Below are positions 26,757 through 34,236 of a stretch of 64,000 nucleotides of DNA, piece by piece. Numbering within the stretch: the first letter of the stretch is position 1; every line of letters starts with the position of its first letter. The translations under genes were made by a program, and so were the position numbers. A model generated the notes under the pieces. The model was not told the DNA's origin. It saw only the letters and a program-made list of their open reading frames with translations, and ran no database searches. The stretch is from Micromonospora sediminicola (GTDB taxonomy: Bacteria > Actinomycetota > Actinomycetes > Mycobacteriales > Micromonosporaceae), in assembly GCF_900089585.1 (NCBI RefSeq), contig NZ_FLRH01000004.1:1295001-1359000 (forward strand), read 5' to 3'.

Positions 26757-27170
26757 GTGCCAGTCGAGCCGTCTGGAATGGACGAGATGCTCACCGAAAC
26801 CCTGCGTGCGCTGGCCGCTCACCAGTCCGTCGACGGAGGATCTGGCGCGCCGCTGCCGGAGGGGGCCGGCGAGGCGGCCGATGGCCTGGTCCGGGTGCGC
26901 ACCGCGCCGCCGGGCCGGGTGACCGCGATGGAGGTCGATCCACGCCTGCTCCGGCTCGATCTCACGACGCTGATCGCGCACATCATGGCCGCGGTCAACG
27001 ACGCGATGGCCGACCTCCAGCGGACCGTCACCACGACCGCCGGGCCGGTCGACCTCGCGGGGCTGAGCGAGCAGTTGACAACCATCCAGCAGGACGCCGC
27101 CCGGCAGTTCACGTCCTTCCTCGACGGACTCGCCTACGCGCAGGAGCGGCTGAGCCGCCGGGGCGGGTAG
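26757..27170 (+). CDS. YbaB/EbfC family protein heading the ESX-like cluster
   Basis: A 137-residue protein. The central part matches YbaB/EbfC: DGLVRVRTAPPGRVTAMEVD, then LLRLDLTTLIAHIMAAVNDAMADL, followed by a C-terminal helix. In actinobacteria such proteins often stand as the first gene of small WXG100/ESX effector clusters, and they may bind DNA or act as chaperones. GTG 26757 has GGGGAG ten bases upstream; ATG 26778 is an alternative. The gene is followed eight bases later by the next member of the cluster. Confidence 0.75.
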   Translation: MPVEPSGMDEMLTETLRALAAHQSVDGGSGAPLPEGAGEAADGLVRVRTAPPGRVTAMEVDPRLLRLDLTTLIAHIMAAVNDAMADLQRTVTTTAGPVDLAGLSEQLTTIQQDAARQFTSFLDGLAYAQERLSRRGG

Positions 27171-27177
27171 GCCGGTC

Positions 27178-27495
27178 ATGCAGATCGATCCGGACGGGCT
27201 GGCCGCCGCGGGCGCCTCCATGCGGTCGGCCGCCGACGACTTCTCCCGGCGCCTGGCCGCCTTTCAGGTCCGGCTGGCCGGCATCGGCGGAATCTTCGGC
27301 GACGACGAGACGGGCTCGCTGCTCGCCATGGCCTACGAGGAGGCCTCCGGCTTCGTCTTCGAGGCACTGGCCGAGGCCGCCGACGAGGTCGGTCTCGCGG
27401 GCGACGACCTCACCGCCATGGCGCGCTCGCACGAGGCGAACGAGGCCGACACCAGCGAGTTGTTCCACGCCCTTGCCCGTCGGCTCAGGGGTTGA
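27178..27495 (+). CDS. WXG100/EspC-like ESX substrate protein
   Basis: A 105-residue, all-helical, acidic protein of the size of ESX substrates. The N terminus MQIDPDGLAAAGASMRSAADD resembles actinobacterial EspC-like secreted helices, and a GIFGDDETGSLLAMAYEEA segment joins two amphipathic helices. No WXG is present and no cysteine occurs. It sits between the YbaB-like gene and the next helical protein, with gaps of seven and four bases. A secreted partner that escorts the downstream toxin through a type VII system is the natural reading. Confidence 0.7.
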   Translation: MQIDPDGLAAAGASMRSAADDFSRRLAAFQVRLAGIGGIFGDDETGSLLAMAYEEASGFVFEALAEAADEVGLAGDDLTAMARSHEANEADTSELFHALARRLRG

Positions 27496-27499
27496 TGGC

Positions 27500-27994
27500 A
27501 TGGGTCTCCAGATTCCCGGCGAGCTGCGCAGCCTGCTCGACATTCTCGGCTACGACTGGCCGGCCTCGGACGAGCAGAAGCTGTTCGAGCTGGGTCGGGC
27601 GTGGGTCGAGTTCAGCGACGAGGTGAACGCGTTCGTCGACTCGGCGGTAAGCGCCGCCACCAACGCGCTGACCGGCAACGAGGGCGGCGACATCGAGGCC
27701 TTCCAGACCTGGTGGGACGGGGCGGAGAGCCCGGCCGCGAGCCTGGCCAGCAACGCCACCGGCGCGGTGGTCGGGGGTGCCGGGCTGATCGTCTGCGCGG
27801 CCATCGTGCTGGCCCTGAAGATCGCGGTCATCGTGCAGCTTGCCGTCCTGGCGATCGAGATCGCGCAGGCCGTCGCTACCGCCGGCCCGACCTTCGGCGC
27901 GTCGCTGCTCGAGATCCCGGTCTTTCAGGCGCTGGCCCGCACCATCGTCGGCAACCTCATGCAGGAGGCGGTCTGGCGGTTGATCGATGGTTAG
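27500..27994 (+). CDS. WXG100-like helical protein with hydrophobic centre (CpnT-N-like)
   Basis: A 164-residue protein. The first half resembles the N-terminal helical domain of CpnT-like type VII toxins (LGYDWPASDEQKLFELGRAW, WVEFSDEVNAFVDSAV, FQTWWDGAESPAASL). A long hydrophobic stretch, AVVGGAGLIVCAAIVLALKIAVIVQL, may span or insert into a membrane. In many ESX toxins this module is fused to the effector; here it is a separate gene whose stop overlaps the start of the next reading frame by eight bases (27987-27994). It may have arisen by gene fission or simply work as a separate adaptor. Confidence 0.68.
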   Translation: MGLQIPGELRSLLDILGYDWPASDEQKLFELGRAWVEFSDEVNAFVDSAVSAATNALTGNEGGDIEAFQTWWDGAESPAASLASNATGAVVGGAGLIVCAAIVLALKIAVIVQLAVLAIEIAQAVATAGPTFGASLLEIPVFQALARTIVGNLMQEAVWRLIDG

Positions 27995-28505
27995 AAATCG
28001 CACCGGCAAGCTCGCCGCGAAGTTCGCCCGGGAGTGGGTCCGCGACGTCAAGAAGGTCAAGCGCCGTCGGCGCGGCAGTCCCGACGCCCCGCCCACGCGC
28101 CACGCCTCCCCGGCCCGGCAGGCCTCCTACCGGGCCCGACAGGAGGCCGATGCGCAGCAGCGCGCCGGGCGGACGAACGGCACCGCGGAGGCGGTCACGA
28201 CGGCCGACGGCCGGCACACCGCGGTGTCGGTGAGTGACGGTCCGGACAAGATCTATCCTCACCACCGCGAAGTGGCCCGGGCCCTCGACAGCGTCCCCCA
28301 GAACCTCCGCGCGCCGTGGCACGGCAACTGCGCGCTGCCGCAGTCGTTGTCGAAGCTGCTCGACCGCGGTGTCGACCCACGCGGCGGCGCCATCGGCGCG
28401 GCGCGTATCCGCGCCCCCGGCAACCCCGGGCACGGCGCGCACAACCCCTGCTGCAACAGTTGCAAGTCGTTGCGGAACGAGTTCGACCTCAGGGAGGCGC
28501 TGTGA
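27987..28505 (+). CDS. Putative YwqJ-like deaminase toxin
   Basis: A 172-residue protein. A very basic first 60 residues (VKKVKRRRRG) lead to a C-terminal domain that fits YwqJ-type nucleic acid deaminases of polymorphic toxin systems. Motif one is His112-Gly-Asn-Cys115-Ala-Leu117 in HGNCALPQSLS, and motif two is NPCCNSCKSL, with Cys156 and Cys159 as zinc ligands. The glutamate expected after CysAla is leucine here, so activity is uncertain. Zinc-binding residues remain. The stop overlaps the start of the SUKH-3 immunity gene by four bases. The pairing with an immunity protein is the main support for a toxin role. Confidence 0.65.
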   Translation: MVRNRTGKLAAKFAREWVRDVKKVKRRRRGSPDAPPTRHASPARQASYRARQEADAQQRAGRTNGTAEAVTTADGRHTAVSVSDGPDKIYPHHREVARALDSVPQNLRAPWHGNCALPQSLSKLLDRGVDPRGGAIGAARIRAPGNPGHGAHNPCCNSCKSLRNEFDLREAL

Positions 28506-28957
28506 GGCACGGCGACGAGTGGGACCTGCCGGCCCGGGCGGCCCGGGAACTCAAGGCGGCGGGCTGGTCGCCGCGGCGGCGGGTCGACGTCACCGCGTGG
28601 GTGTCCGCGCTCGCCCCGGAGGGGTTCTCGGCGCACGATGCCGCCCGGGCGTTCCTGACCGAATTCGGTGGCCTGACCGTGCGGGTAAGCGGCCCCGGGC
28701 GCGACTACGCGCGGGTCGGCGTACGCCTCGACCCGACCCTCTGCCTTGGCCAGAAGGCGTGGTTCGACAGCTTCGACGCGGCCACGGCCGGCCAGCTCTA
28801 TCCGGTCGGCGAGGAGTACGACGGACACGGCAGCCTGGCGATCGACGTGGCCGGCAACGTCCATCTGCTCTTCAACGACCAGGTCAAGCGGCTCGGCACC
28901 GGCGGGGTCGGTCTGGCCCGGCTGCTTGAGGGCGAGGACGCGCCCGAGGAGTGGTGA
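28502..28957 (+). CDS. SUKH-3 family immunity protein
   Basis: A 151-residue protein with the SUKH-3 pattern: ARELKAAGWSPRRRVDVTAW, then FSAHDAARAFLTEFGGLTVRV, then a central YPVGEEYDGHGSLAIDVAGN. SUKH proteins neutralise secreted nuclease and deaminase toxins by binding them in the cytoplasm. GTG 28502 overlaps the toxin stop (GTGA), so the antidote is made with the toxin. It is the last gene of the rightward cluster and is convergent with the cysteine-rich gene six bases away. Confidence 0.85.
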   Translation: MRHGDEWDLPARAARELKAAGWSPRRRVDVTAWVSALAPEGFSAHDAARAFLTEFGGLTVRVSGPGRDYARVGVRLDPTLCLGQKAWFDSFDAATAGQLYPVGEEYDGHGSLAIDVAGNVHLLFNDQVKRLGTGGVGLARLLEGEDAPEEW

Positions 28958-28963
28958 GGCGGC

Positions 28964-29368
28964 TCAGCGGGCGTCGGTGACCACGTGGGAGCAGGCCGGG
29001 CACGCCGCCGGTCCCTGCTCGGCGAACCAGCGGCAGGTACGCCGGATCGCGCACTTCGGCAGCGTCTCCTCGGCGGGCGGCGCGGTCTCGGCGTACGAGG
29101 CGGCCATCCGGGCGCCCAGCCCGCAGTGCGAGCCGGTCCAGAAGCCGCAGGACGAGGTGACGCAGGGGCCGGCGAGCCGGACCCGGCTCTCGATCGGCTC
29201 GTCCGAGTCGCCGGCCCCGGCGAGCGCCACCTCGGCCGGCACGGCCGGAGTCACGTAGGCCACCCGGCCCGCCGGAGTGATCATGCCGAGGAACACCGTG
29301 GCGTTGGACGCCGGGGTGCTCGGGCACATCCGCTCCGGCGGACCGGCCGGTCGGGCGGCGTCGGTCAC
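28964..29368 (-). CDS. Small cysteine-rich protein of unknown function
   Basis: A 134-residue protein with nine cysteines, most in paired spacing: one near the N terminus (ERMCPS), then GPCVTSSCGFWTGSHCGLG, KCAIRRTCRWF and AACPACSHVV. The pattern suggests zinc or iron-sulphur binding in the cytoplasm; no signal peptide is seen. It is the last of three leftward genes: its GTG overlaps the stop of the 86-residue gene (GTGA, 29365-29368). I do not recognise a named family. Confidence 0.6.
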   Translation of the reverse strand: MTDAARPAGPPERMCPSTPASNATVFLGMITPAGRVAYVTPAVPAEVALAGAGDSDEPIESRVRLAGPCVTSSCGFWTGSHCGLGARMAASYAETAPPAEETLPKCAIRRTCRWFAEQGPAACPACSHVVTDAR

Positions 29369-29625
29369 CGCTGGATCCAGAATCCGATGTCGTTGATCTT
29401 CTGGCCGAGGTCCTGCGCGAACGGGCCGTCGAGCACCCAGAGCCCGTACCACTCGGGGCGCAGCTTGATGTTGCCGTGGCCGAGGGTCAGCGGGTTGGTC
29501 AGCTTGGCGTTGGCGGTGCCCAGCGCGGCCAGGCCGGCCTTCTGGATCTCGCCGGCGATCAGAGTCTGCTGGTCGGGTGTCAGGTCGACGCCGTCGACCA
29601 CGAAGCGGAACTCGTTGCGGGCCAT
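29365..29625 (-). CDS. Uncharacterised 86-residue protein
   Basis: A small acidic-to-neutral protein, ATG start with GGAGG four bases upstream. It begins MARNEFRFVVDGVDLTPDQQ and ends in WYGLWVLDGPFAQDL and a tryptophan-containing tail. The length and the aromatic C terminus could suit a substrate peptide or a small scaffold, but no leader motif known to me is visible. It is coupled to the cysteine-rich gene by a four-base overlap and lies 13 bases after the Tat-exported gene, so the three form one operon. Confidence 0.6.
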   Translation of the reverse strand: MARNEFRFVVDGVDLTPDQQTLIAGEIQKAGLAALGTANAKLTNPLTLGHGNIKLRPEWYGLWVLDGPFAQDLGQKINDIGFWIQR

Positions 29626-29638
29626 GTGCTACCTCCGG

Positions 29639-30352
29639 TCACTCGTACGATTCGGTGCCCAGCCCGCGACGCAGGCTGGTCCGGGTGAAGGCCGCCCAGC
29701 CGACGTGCGAGGCGGGGTCGGCGGGCTGCCCGACGCGGGCGAGCACCCGCCCGGCGTGCTCCGGCCAGCGGGCGGCGGTGGCCGCCGCGTCGCCCCACAG
29801 CTCCCGGCAGGCGGCGACCGCGAAGGCGACCTGCTCGGACGCGCCGGTGAACCCGGCCGCCCCGTCGCCGACGCGGACCGTGCCGTCCGGCCGGACCCGC
29901 ACGCTCGGGAAGTGGTGGTGCAGGCTGGCCAGCGTGGCCAGGTGGGCGGCGTCCCGCCGGGCGGCGGCGAAGCCGGCGTGCAGCTCGTCGTCGCGCCGGT
30001 GGCGGATCGCGTGCAGGACCAGCGCGTCGCCGGCCGGTTCGATCCGGGCGACCACGTGCACGGGCGCGCTCCAGGCGCGGGGCGAGTTCGCCGACCAGAA
30101 CGCGAGCCAGGCGGTGAGCCGGGCGTGGAAGTCGGCCTGGACGGCGACCGCGGGCGCGGACCCGTCGGGTGCGCGCAGCGCGGCGGTGGCGATCCGGTCC
30201 CGGGTGATCAGCGGCGATCCGGGACGGGCCGGCGCCGCCGCCGCGGCGCCGGTGGTGGAGGCGACGGCCAGGCCGGTCAGGGTGACCGCCGAGGCCGCCG
30301 CCGCGCCGGCGAGGAGTCGCCGACGGTCGAGCGGGTGTCCGTTGTCGTTCAT
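29639..30352 (-). CDS. Tat-exported protein of unknown function
   Basis: A 237-residue protein with a twin-arginine signal (DRRRLLAGAAAASAVTLTGLA) and likely cleavage after an Ala-rich run near residue 40. The mature part has ADFHARLTAWLAFWSANSP, VHVVARIEPAGDALVLHAIRH and GWAAFTRTSLRRGLG; I recognise no enzyme family. Tat export suggests that it folds, or binds a cofactor, before leaving the cell. It is the first gene of the three-gene leftward unit, followed by the 86-residue protein and the cysteine-rich protein. Confidence 0.65.
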   Translation of the reverse strand: MNDNGHPLDRRRLLAGAAAASAVTLTGLAVASTTGAAAAAPARPGSPLITRDRIATAALRAPDGSAPAVAVQADFHARLTAWLAFWSANSPRAWSAPVHVVARIEPAGDALVLHAIRHRRDDELHAGFAAARRDAAHLATLASLHHHFPSVRVRPDGTVRVGDGAAGFTGASEQVAFAVAACRELWGDAAATAARWPEHAGRVLARVGQPADPASHVGWAAFTRTSLRRGLGTESYE

Positions 30353-30485
30353 CGTCGGCCCTTCGTCGACGGCAGTGCCCCGACGCTATCGACCGGAAGG
30401 GATCAGGAAAACACGCTGCGTGACGGGAGGTTGACAGGAAAGCCGGGGATTCCCGGCGGCGTGAACGACCGTTCCTGTGCCGGGT

Positions 30486-31334
30486 TCACGGGGCGGAGGA
30501 CGGGAACCTCTCGTGCCCGAGCACGCCGAGCAGCCGCAGCTTCTCGGCGGCCTCGCTGCGCGGCGGCGCGGTGAACACCAGCAGCGCCTGCGACTGGTCC
30601 TCGGTGAAGAGCACCTGGCAGTCCAGTTCGATCGGGCCGAGTTCCGGGTGGACGAGCGTCTTGTGGTCGGCGAAGCGCTGGGCCACCTCGTGCCGCTCCC
30701 ACAGCTCGGCGAACTCCGGGCTCACCGCCCGCAACGCCCGGACCAGCTCGCCGGCGCGCGACCGGGCGCCCATCGACCCGTACGCGGCGCGCAGGTTCGC
30801 GACCTGGGCGCGACTCTGCCGCTCCCGGTCGTCCTCCGGGTAGCGCTCCCGCTCGGCCGGATCGGTGAACCACCGGTAGATCCCGCTGCGGGCCAGGCCG
30901 GTGTGGCCGGTCCGGTCGCCGAGCAGCGCCGCGGCCAGCCGGTTCTGCACGAGCGTCTCGCCCAGGTCGGACAGGACCAGGGCGGGGGTGTCGGCCAGCC
31001 GGTCCAGCACCCGCAGCAGCGCCGGCGCGACGTGGGTCGGGGTGGCCGTCCGCTCCGGCGGGCTGTGTCCGGCCACCCGGAACAGGTAGTCGCGCTCGTC
31101 CCCGGTCAGCCGCAGCGCCCGGGCCAGCGCGGCCAGCATCTGCGGGCTCGGCTGCGGCCCGCGCCGCTGCTCCAGCCGGGTGTAGTAGTCGGTGGACATC
31201 GCGGCGAGCGCGGCGACCTCCTCCCGCCGCAGGCCGGGGGCGCGACGCCGGGCGCCCTCGGGCAGCCCGACGTCGCCGGGGCGCAGGGTCTCGCGGCGTC
31301 GGCGGAGGAAGTCGGCCAGGGCTGCGCGGTCCAT
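30486..31334 (-). CDS. XRE-family regulator with MmyB-like ligand domain
   Basis: A 282-residue regulator. The N-terminal helix-turn-helix covers LADFLRRRRETLRPGDVGLP and GLRREEVAALAAMSTDYYTRLEQ. The MmyB-like domain follows (VAPALLRVLDRLADTPALVL to LVHPELGPIELDCQVLF). Such proteins usually control a divergent short-chain dehydrogenase or reductase, and exactly such a gene lies 101 bases away on the other strand. The ligand in this family is probably a small lipid or aromatic compound, but it is not proven. Confidence 0.92.
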   Translation of the reverse strand: MDRAALADFLRRRRETLRPGDVGLPEGARRRAPGLRREEVAALAAMSTDYYTRLEQRRGPQPSPQMLAALARALRLTGDERDYLFRVAGHSPPERTATPTHVAPALLRVLDRLADTPALVLSDLGETLVQNRLAAALLGDRTGHTGLARSGIYRWFTDPAERERYPEDDRERQSRAQVANLRAAYGSMGARSRAGELVRALRAVSPEFAELWERHEVAQRFADHKTLVHPELGPIELDCQVLFTEDQSQALLVFTAPPRSEAAEKLRLLGVLGHERFPSSAP

Positions 31335-31435
31335 GATCCGAGTATCCGGCCGCCGCCGGACGCGAACCAGGGATCCCCGATCCCCCGATCGGCGATCTCT
31401 TCACCGCCCGGGTCCGGCCGCACCATGCTGGCGGC

Positions 31436-32203
31436 ATGGACATCTCCGGAAACACGATCTTCATCCCCGGTGCCACCAGCGGGATCGGCCTGGCGCTGGC
31501 GCTCGCCCTGAAGGACCGGGGCAACACGGTGATCGTCGGCGGCCGGCGTACCGAACTGCTCGGGGAGATCGCGGCGGAACACCCCGGCCTGGACACCGTC
31601 GCGATCGACACCACCGACCCGGCGAGCATCGCGACGGCGGCCGAACAGGTGCTGGCCCGGCACCCCGACCTCAACGTCCTGGTCGCGATGGCCGGCGTCA
31701 TGCGGATCGAGGACTGGCGCTCGCCCGAGACGTTCCTCGCCTCGGCCGAGGAGGTGGTGACCACCAACGTGCTCGGCCCGATCCGGCTGATCGGCGCGTT
31801 CGTCGAGCACCTGACGCGGCGCGGGAACGCGACCATCGTCACCGTCTCCTCCGGCCTGGCGTTCGTGCCGTTGCGGGTGACGCCGAGCTACAACGCCTCC
31901 AAGGCGGCGATCCACATGCTCAGCGAGTCGATCCGGTTGCAGTTGGCCGACACCGGCGTACGGGTGCTGGAGCTGGTCCCGCCGGCCGTGCGGACCGGGC
32001 TGCTGCCGGGGCAGGAGACCAGCGAGTTCGCCATGCCGCTGGACGAGTTCGTGACCGAGGTGGTGGCGTTGCTGGAGGCGCAGCCGGACGCCACCGAGAT
32101 CCAGGTCGAGCGGGTGAAGTTCCTCCGGCACGCCGAGGCGCGCGGCGACTACGCGCAGGTGGTGGCGACCCTCAACGCGGCGGACCCGCACGCCGCGACC
32201 TGA
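31436..32203 (+). CDS. Short-chain dehydrogenase/reductase, DltE-like
   Basis: A 255-residue SDR. The cofactor motif is PGATSGIGLALALAL, Asn of the core is in VLVAMAGVM, and Ser, Tyr and Lys of the active site are in VTVSSGLAFVPLRVTPSYNASKAA (Ser from VSSG, then YNASK). The pattern fits the DltE-like subgroup that MmyB-type XRE genes commonly control. It is divergent from such a regulator. The substrate is unknown. Confidence 0.92.
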   Translation: MDISGNTIFIPGATSGIGLALALALKDRGNTVIVGGRRTELLGEIAAEHPGLDTVAIDTTDPASIATAAEQVLARHPDLNVLVAMAGVMRIEDWRSPETFLASAEEVVTTNVLGPIRLIGAFVEHLTRRGNATIVTVSSGLAFVPLRVTPSYNASKAAIHMLSESIRLQLADTGVRVLELVPPAVRTGLLPGQETSEFAMPLDEFVTEVVALLEAQPDATEIQVERVKFLRHAEARGDYAQVVATLNAADPHAAT

Positions 32204-32209
32204 ACCCGG

Positions 32210-32590
32210 TCAGGCCCGGAGCAGACCGGCGACCGCTCGCTGCGCGTCGACGATCGCACGGACCGGCAGGTCGAGCACCCAGAGCGCGGCGGCCAGATAG
32301 TCGAGGACCCGCCACCGCTGCTCCTCGGTCAGCGACCGGTTGTCGAGCAGGGCCCCCGCCTCCACCCCGAGCGTGGGGCGGGGACCCCGCCGCACCACTC
32401 CGAGCGCCGCGCCCAGCCGGTCCGCGAGCACTGCGGCGAGCCGCCGGCGGTCCACCCCGAGCAGGTACGGGGCCAGCTCCGCGTCGGCCGCGACCAGCCG
32501 CAGCCAGCGGTGCACCGCCTCGCGTACGGCGACCGGGCCGAGCCGGTCGCGGGGCTCGCGGGCACAGGTCACCAGCTCGATCGTCCGCAC
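32210..32590 (-). CDS. Truncated-haemoglobin-like protein lacking the proximal histidine
   Basis: A 126-residue helical protein. It follows the group I truncated globin pattern: VREAVHRWLRLVAADAELAP, then LLGVDRRRLAAVLADRLGAALG, then LTEEQRWRVLDYLAAALWVLDLP. In haem-binding members the segment before LTEEQ carries the proximal His (EAHAGL); here it reads EAGALLDNRS, so no ligand is present. It may be a haem-free relative. The start is uncertain: GTG 32590 has no clear ribosome site and an internal GTG at 32572 could serve. It is convergent with the SDR gene and divergent from snapalysin. Confidence 0.5.
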   Translation of the reverse strand: MRTIELVTCAREPRDRLGPVAVREAVHRWLRLVAADAELAPYLLGVDRRRLAAVLADRLGAALGVVRRGPRPTLGVEAGALLDNRSLTEEQRWRVLDYLAAALWVLDLPVRAIVDAQRAVAGLLRA

Positions 32591-32650
32591 GACCAGGGGT
32601 ACGGACGATCGACCCCGATCAGTTCAGCCCAGACCTTGATATCGATGAAT

Positions 32651-32664
32651 GCCTATATATAGGC
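32651..32664. promoter_or_regulatory. Perfect 14-bp palindrome GCCTATATATAGGC
   Basis: A perfectly symmetric, AT-rich site in a GC-rich chromosome, 43 bases before the snapalysin ATG and 60 bases from the globin-like start. A repressor dimer site is likely. The regulator is not encoded next to it; the LysR gene that usually accompanies snapalysin in Streptomyces is absent. Confidence 0.55.
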
Positions 32665-32706
32665 TGACGGCGTTCCGCTCACCCCCCACCCCAAGGAGTG
32701 TGAACC

Positions 32707-33273
32707 ATGCGTACGCCGAAGCTGTCCCGGATCCTCGCCACCCTCGCGGCCGCGACGCTCGCGGCGCTGGGCGCGGTCGCCGTCAACCCGGCACCGGCCT
32801 CCGCCGCCGTCCGCAACGTCTGCTACAACACCAGCCAGGCCGGCCCGTTCGCCAGCTACGCGGTGCAGGCGGCGTCCATCTGGAACAACCGCACCAACAA
32901 CATCAACATGGCCCAGTGCGGGTCGAACCTGATGATCTACTACACCTACGGCGGCGGGTCGTACGCCCAGCGCACCAGCCTCGGCAACGGCCGCGTGGTC
33001 ATCGACTACTACCAGGCCCAGCAGTACTCGCCGCTGCGCATCATGACGCACGAGATCGGCCACATCCTCGGCCTGCCGGACAACTACAACGGCAACTGCG
33101 CCATCCTGATGTCCGGCGGCAGCGCCGGCACCAGCTGCACCAACCCGTACCCCAGCTCCACCGAGGCCGCCCGGGTCGACTCGCTGTTCGGCTTCGCGGC
33201 CCGCAGCGCGACGCCCGCCCAGGTCTTCAGCGGCAGCTGGCCGGCCGCCACCGTGGTCGGCGCCGGTCGCTGA
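32707..33273 (+). CDS. snpA: Snapalysin, secreted M7 zinc metalloprotease
   Basis: A 188-residue protease. The Sec signal peptide ends in ASA near residue 33. The zinc signature is in IMTHEIGHILGLPDNYNG: HExxH followed by Gly and Asp as in the HEXXHxxGxxD of family M7, where Asp is the third ligand. Four cysteines form the usual disulphides. AAGGAG stands eight bases ahead of the ATG. Snapalysins are the smallest known metalloproteases and are active in the medium with preference for aromatic P1' residues. The usual LysR activator gene is missing nearby. Confidence 0.93.
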   Translation: MRTPKLSRILATLAAATLAALGAVAVNPAPASAAVRNVCYNTSQAGPFASYAVQAASIWNNRTNNINMAQCGSNLMIYYTYGGGSYAQRTSLGNGRVVIDYYQAQQYSPLRIMTHEIGHILGLPDNYNGNCAILMSGGSAGTSCTNPYPSSTEAARVDSLFGFAARSATPAQVFSGSWPAATVVGAGR

Positions 33274-33300
33274 CGACGCACCGGTGACGGGGCCGGCGGG

Positions 33301-34236
33301 TCACCGCCGGCCCCGTCCCCGCGTCCGTGCCCGGTTCCTCCCGGCCGTCCCGCCGGCCGCCGCGTCGGCCGCCAGGTCCGACGCCCGCCGGCTCAGCTCC
33401 TCGACCCGGTCGCGCAGCCGGCCCACCGAGTCCCCGGAGTCCGGGTCGGACACCTCGTCGAGCAGCCCCACGTAGTCCCCGGCCAACCGCAGGTAGCCCG
33501 GCCCGCCGGTCCGGTCCAGGTCGATGATCTGCTGGGCCAGCACCGCCGTGGCGGCACCCAGTGCGGCCCGCTCGTCGGCGCGCGCGTCCCGCCCGGCCCG
33601 GCGGGCGTCGGCCAGCCGGCCGGCCCGCCGACCGCCCAGCCAGAGCGCCGCCGCGCCGGCCACCACGCCGACGACCGCGCCGCCGGCCAGCAGGTAGCGG
33701 GGCAGCGACGGGCTGATCGTCCGCGCGCCGTCGGGCAGCAGGCCGGTGCGGACCAGCCGGTCGTAGTTGAGCACGATCACCTTCAGCGCCTCGATCGGCC
33801 GGTCCACGAACGCGTCCGCGCCCTGGCTGATCACGGTTTCGGTGACCATCGACCGGCCGATGTCGCGCGGGCTGTCGCCACCGACCCGGGAGCAGCCGTA
33901 GGTGTCCCAGTCGTCGCCGTCGCGGCTCATCGCCAGCACCAGCGTGCCCCCGGTGGCCCGTTCGGTGTCGGCGCACGCCTCGCGCAGGTCCGCTCCCGGC
34001 GACATCAGCAGCACCACCAGCCGGCGGTTGCCGACGACCCGCTCGGCCGCGGCCCGGTCCAGGTCGACGCCGGGCGCCGCGTAGACCGACGACGCCCGCA
34101 CGTGCCGGGCCACCGGGCCGTCGAACAGGCCGCCGGACCACAGCGCCCACCCGGCCAGCGCCAGGCAGGCCAGCACCGCCCGGCCGAACGCCGTGCCGAC
34201 CAGCCGGCCGAGCATCCGGCGCGCGACGGCGGTCAC
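33301..34236 (-). CDS. Membrane protein of unknown function, operon gene 4
   Basis: A 311-residue protein with an N-terminal membrane segment (AVLACLALAGWALWSGGLF), an extracytoplasmic domain of about 150 residues (ASSVYAAPGVDLDRAAAERVV, then LVVLLMSPGADLREACADTE) with three cysteines, a second membrane segment near residue 190 and a basic, coiled C-terminal half. It resembles Rv1476/TPM-like actinobacterial envelope proteins only loosely. GTG 34236 follows GGGGGAGG and overlaps the preceding stop (GTGA). All four genes of this leftward run are coupled or nearly so. Confidence 0.65.
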   Translation of the reverse strand: MTAVARRMLGRLVGTAFGRAVLACLALAGWALWSGGLFDGPVARHVRASSVYAAPGVDLDRAAAERVVGNRRLVVLLMSPGADLREACADTERATGGTLVLAMSRDGDDWDTYGCSRVGGDSPRDIGRSMVTETVISQGADAFVDRPIEALKVIVLNYDRLVRTGLLPDGARTISPSLPRYLLAGGAVVGVVAGAAALWLGGRRAGRLADARRAGRDARADERAALGAATAVLAQQIIDLDRTGGPGYLRLAGDYVGLLDEVSDPDSGDSVGRLRDRVEELSRRASDLAADAAAGGTAGRNRARTRGRGRR

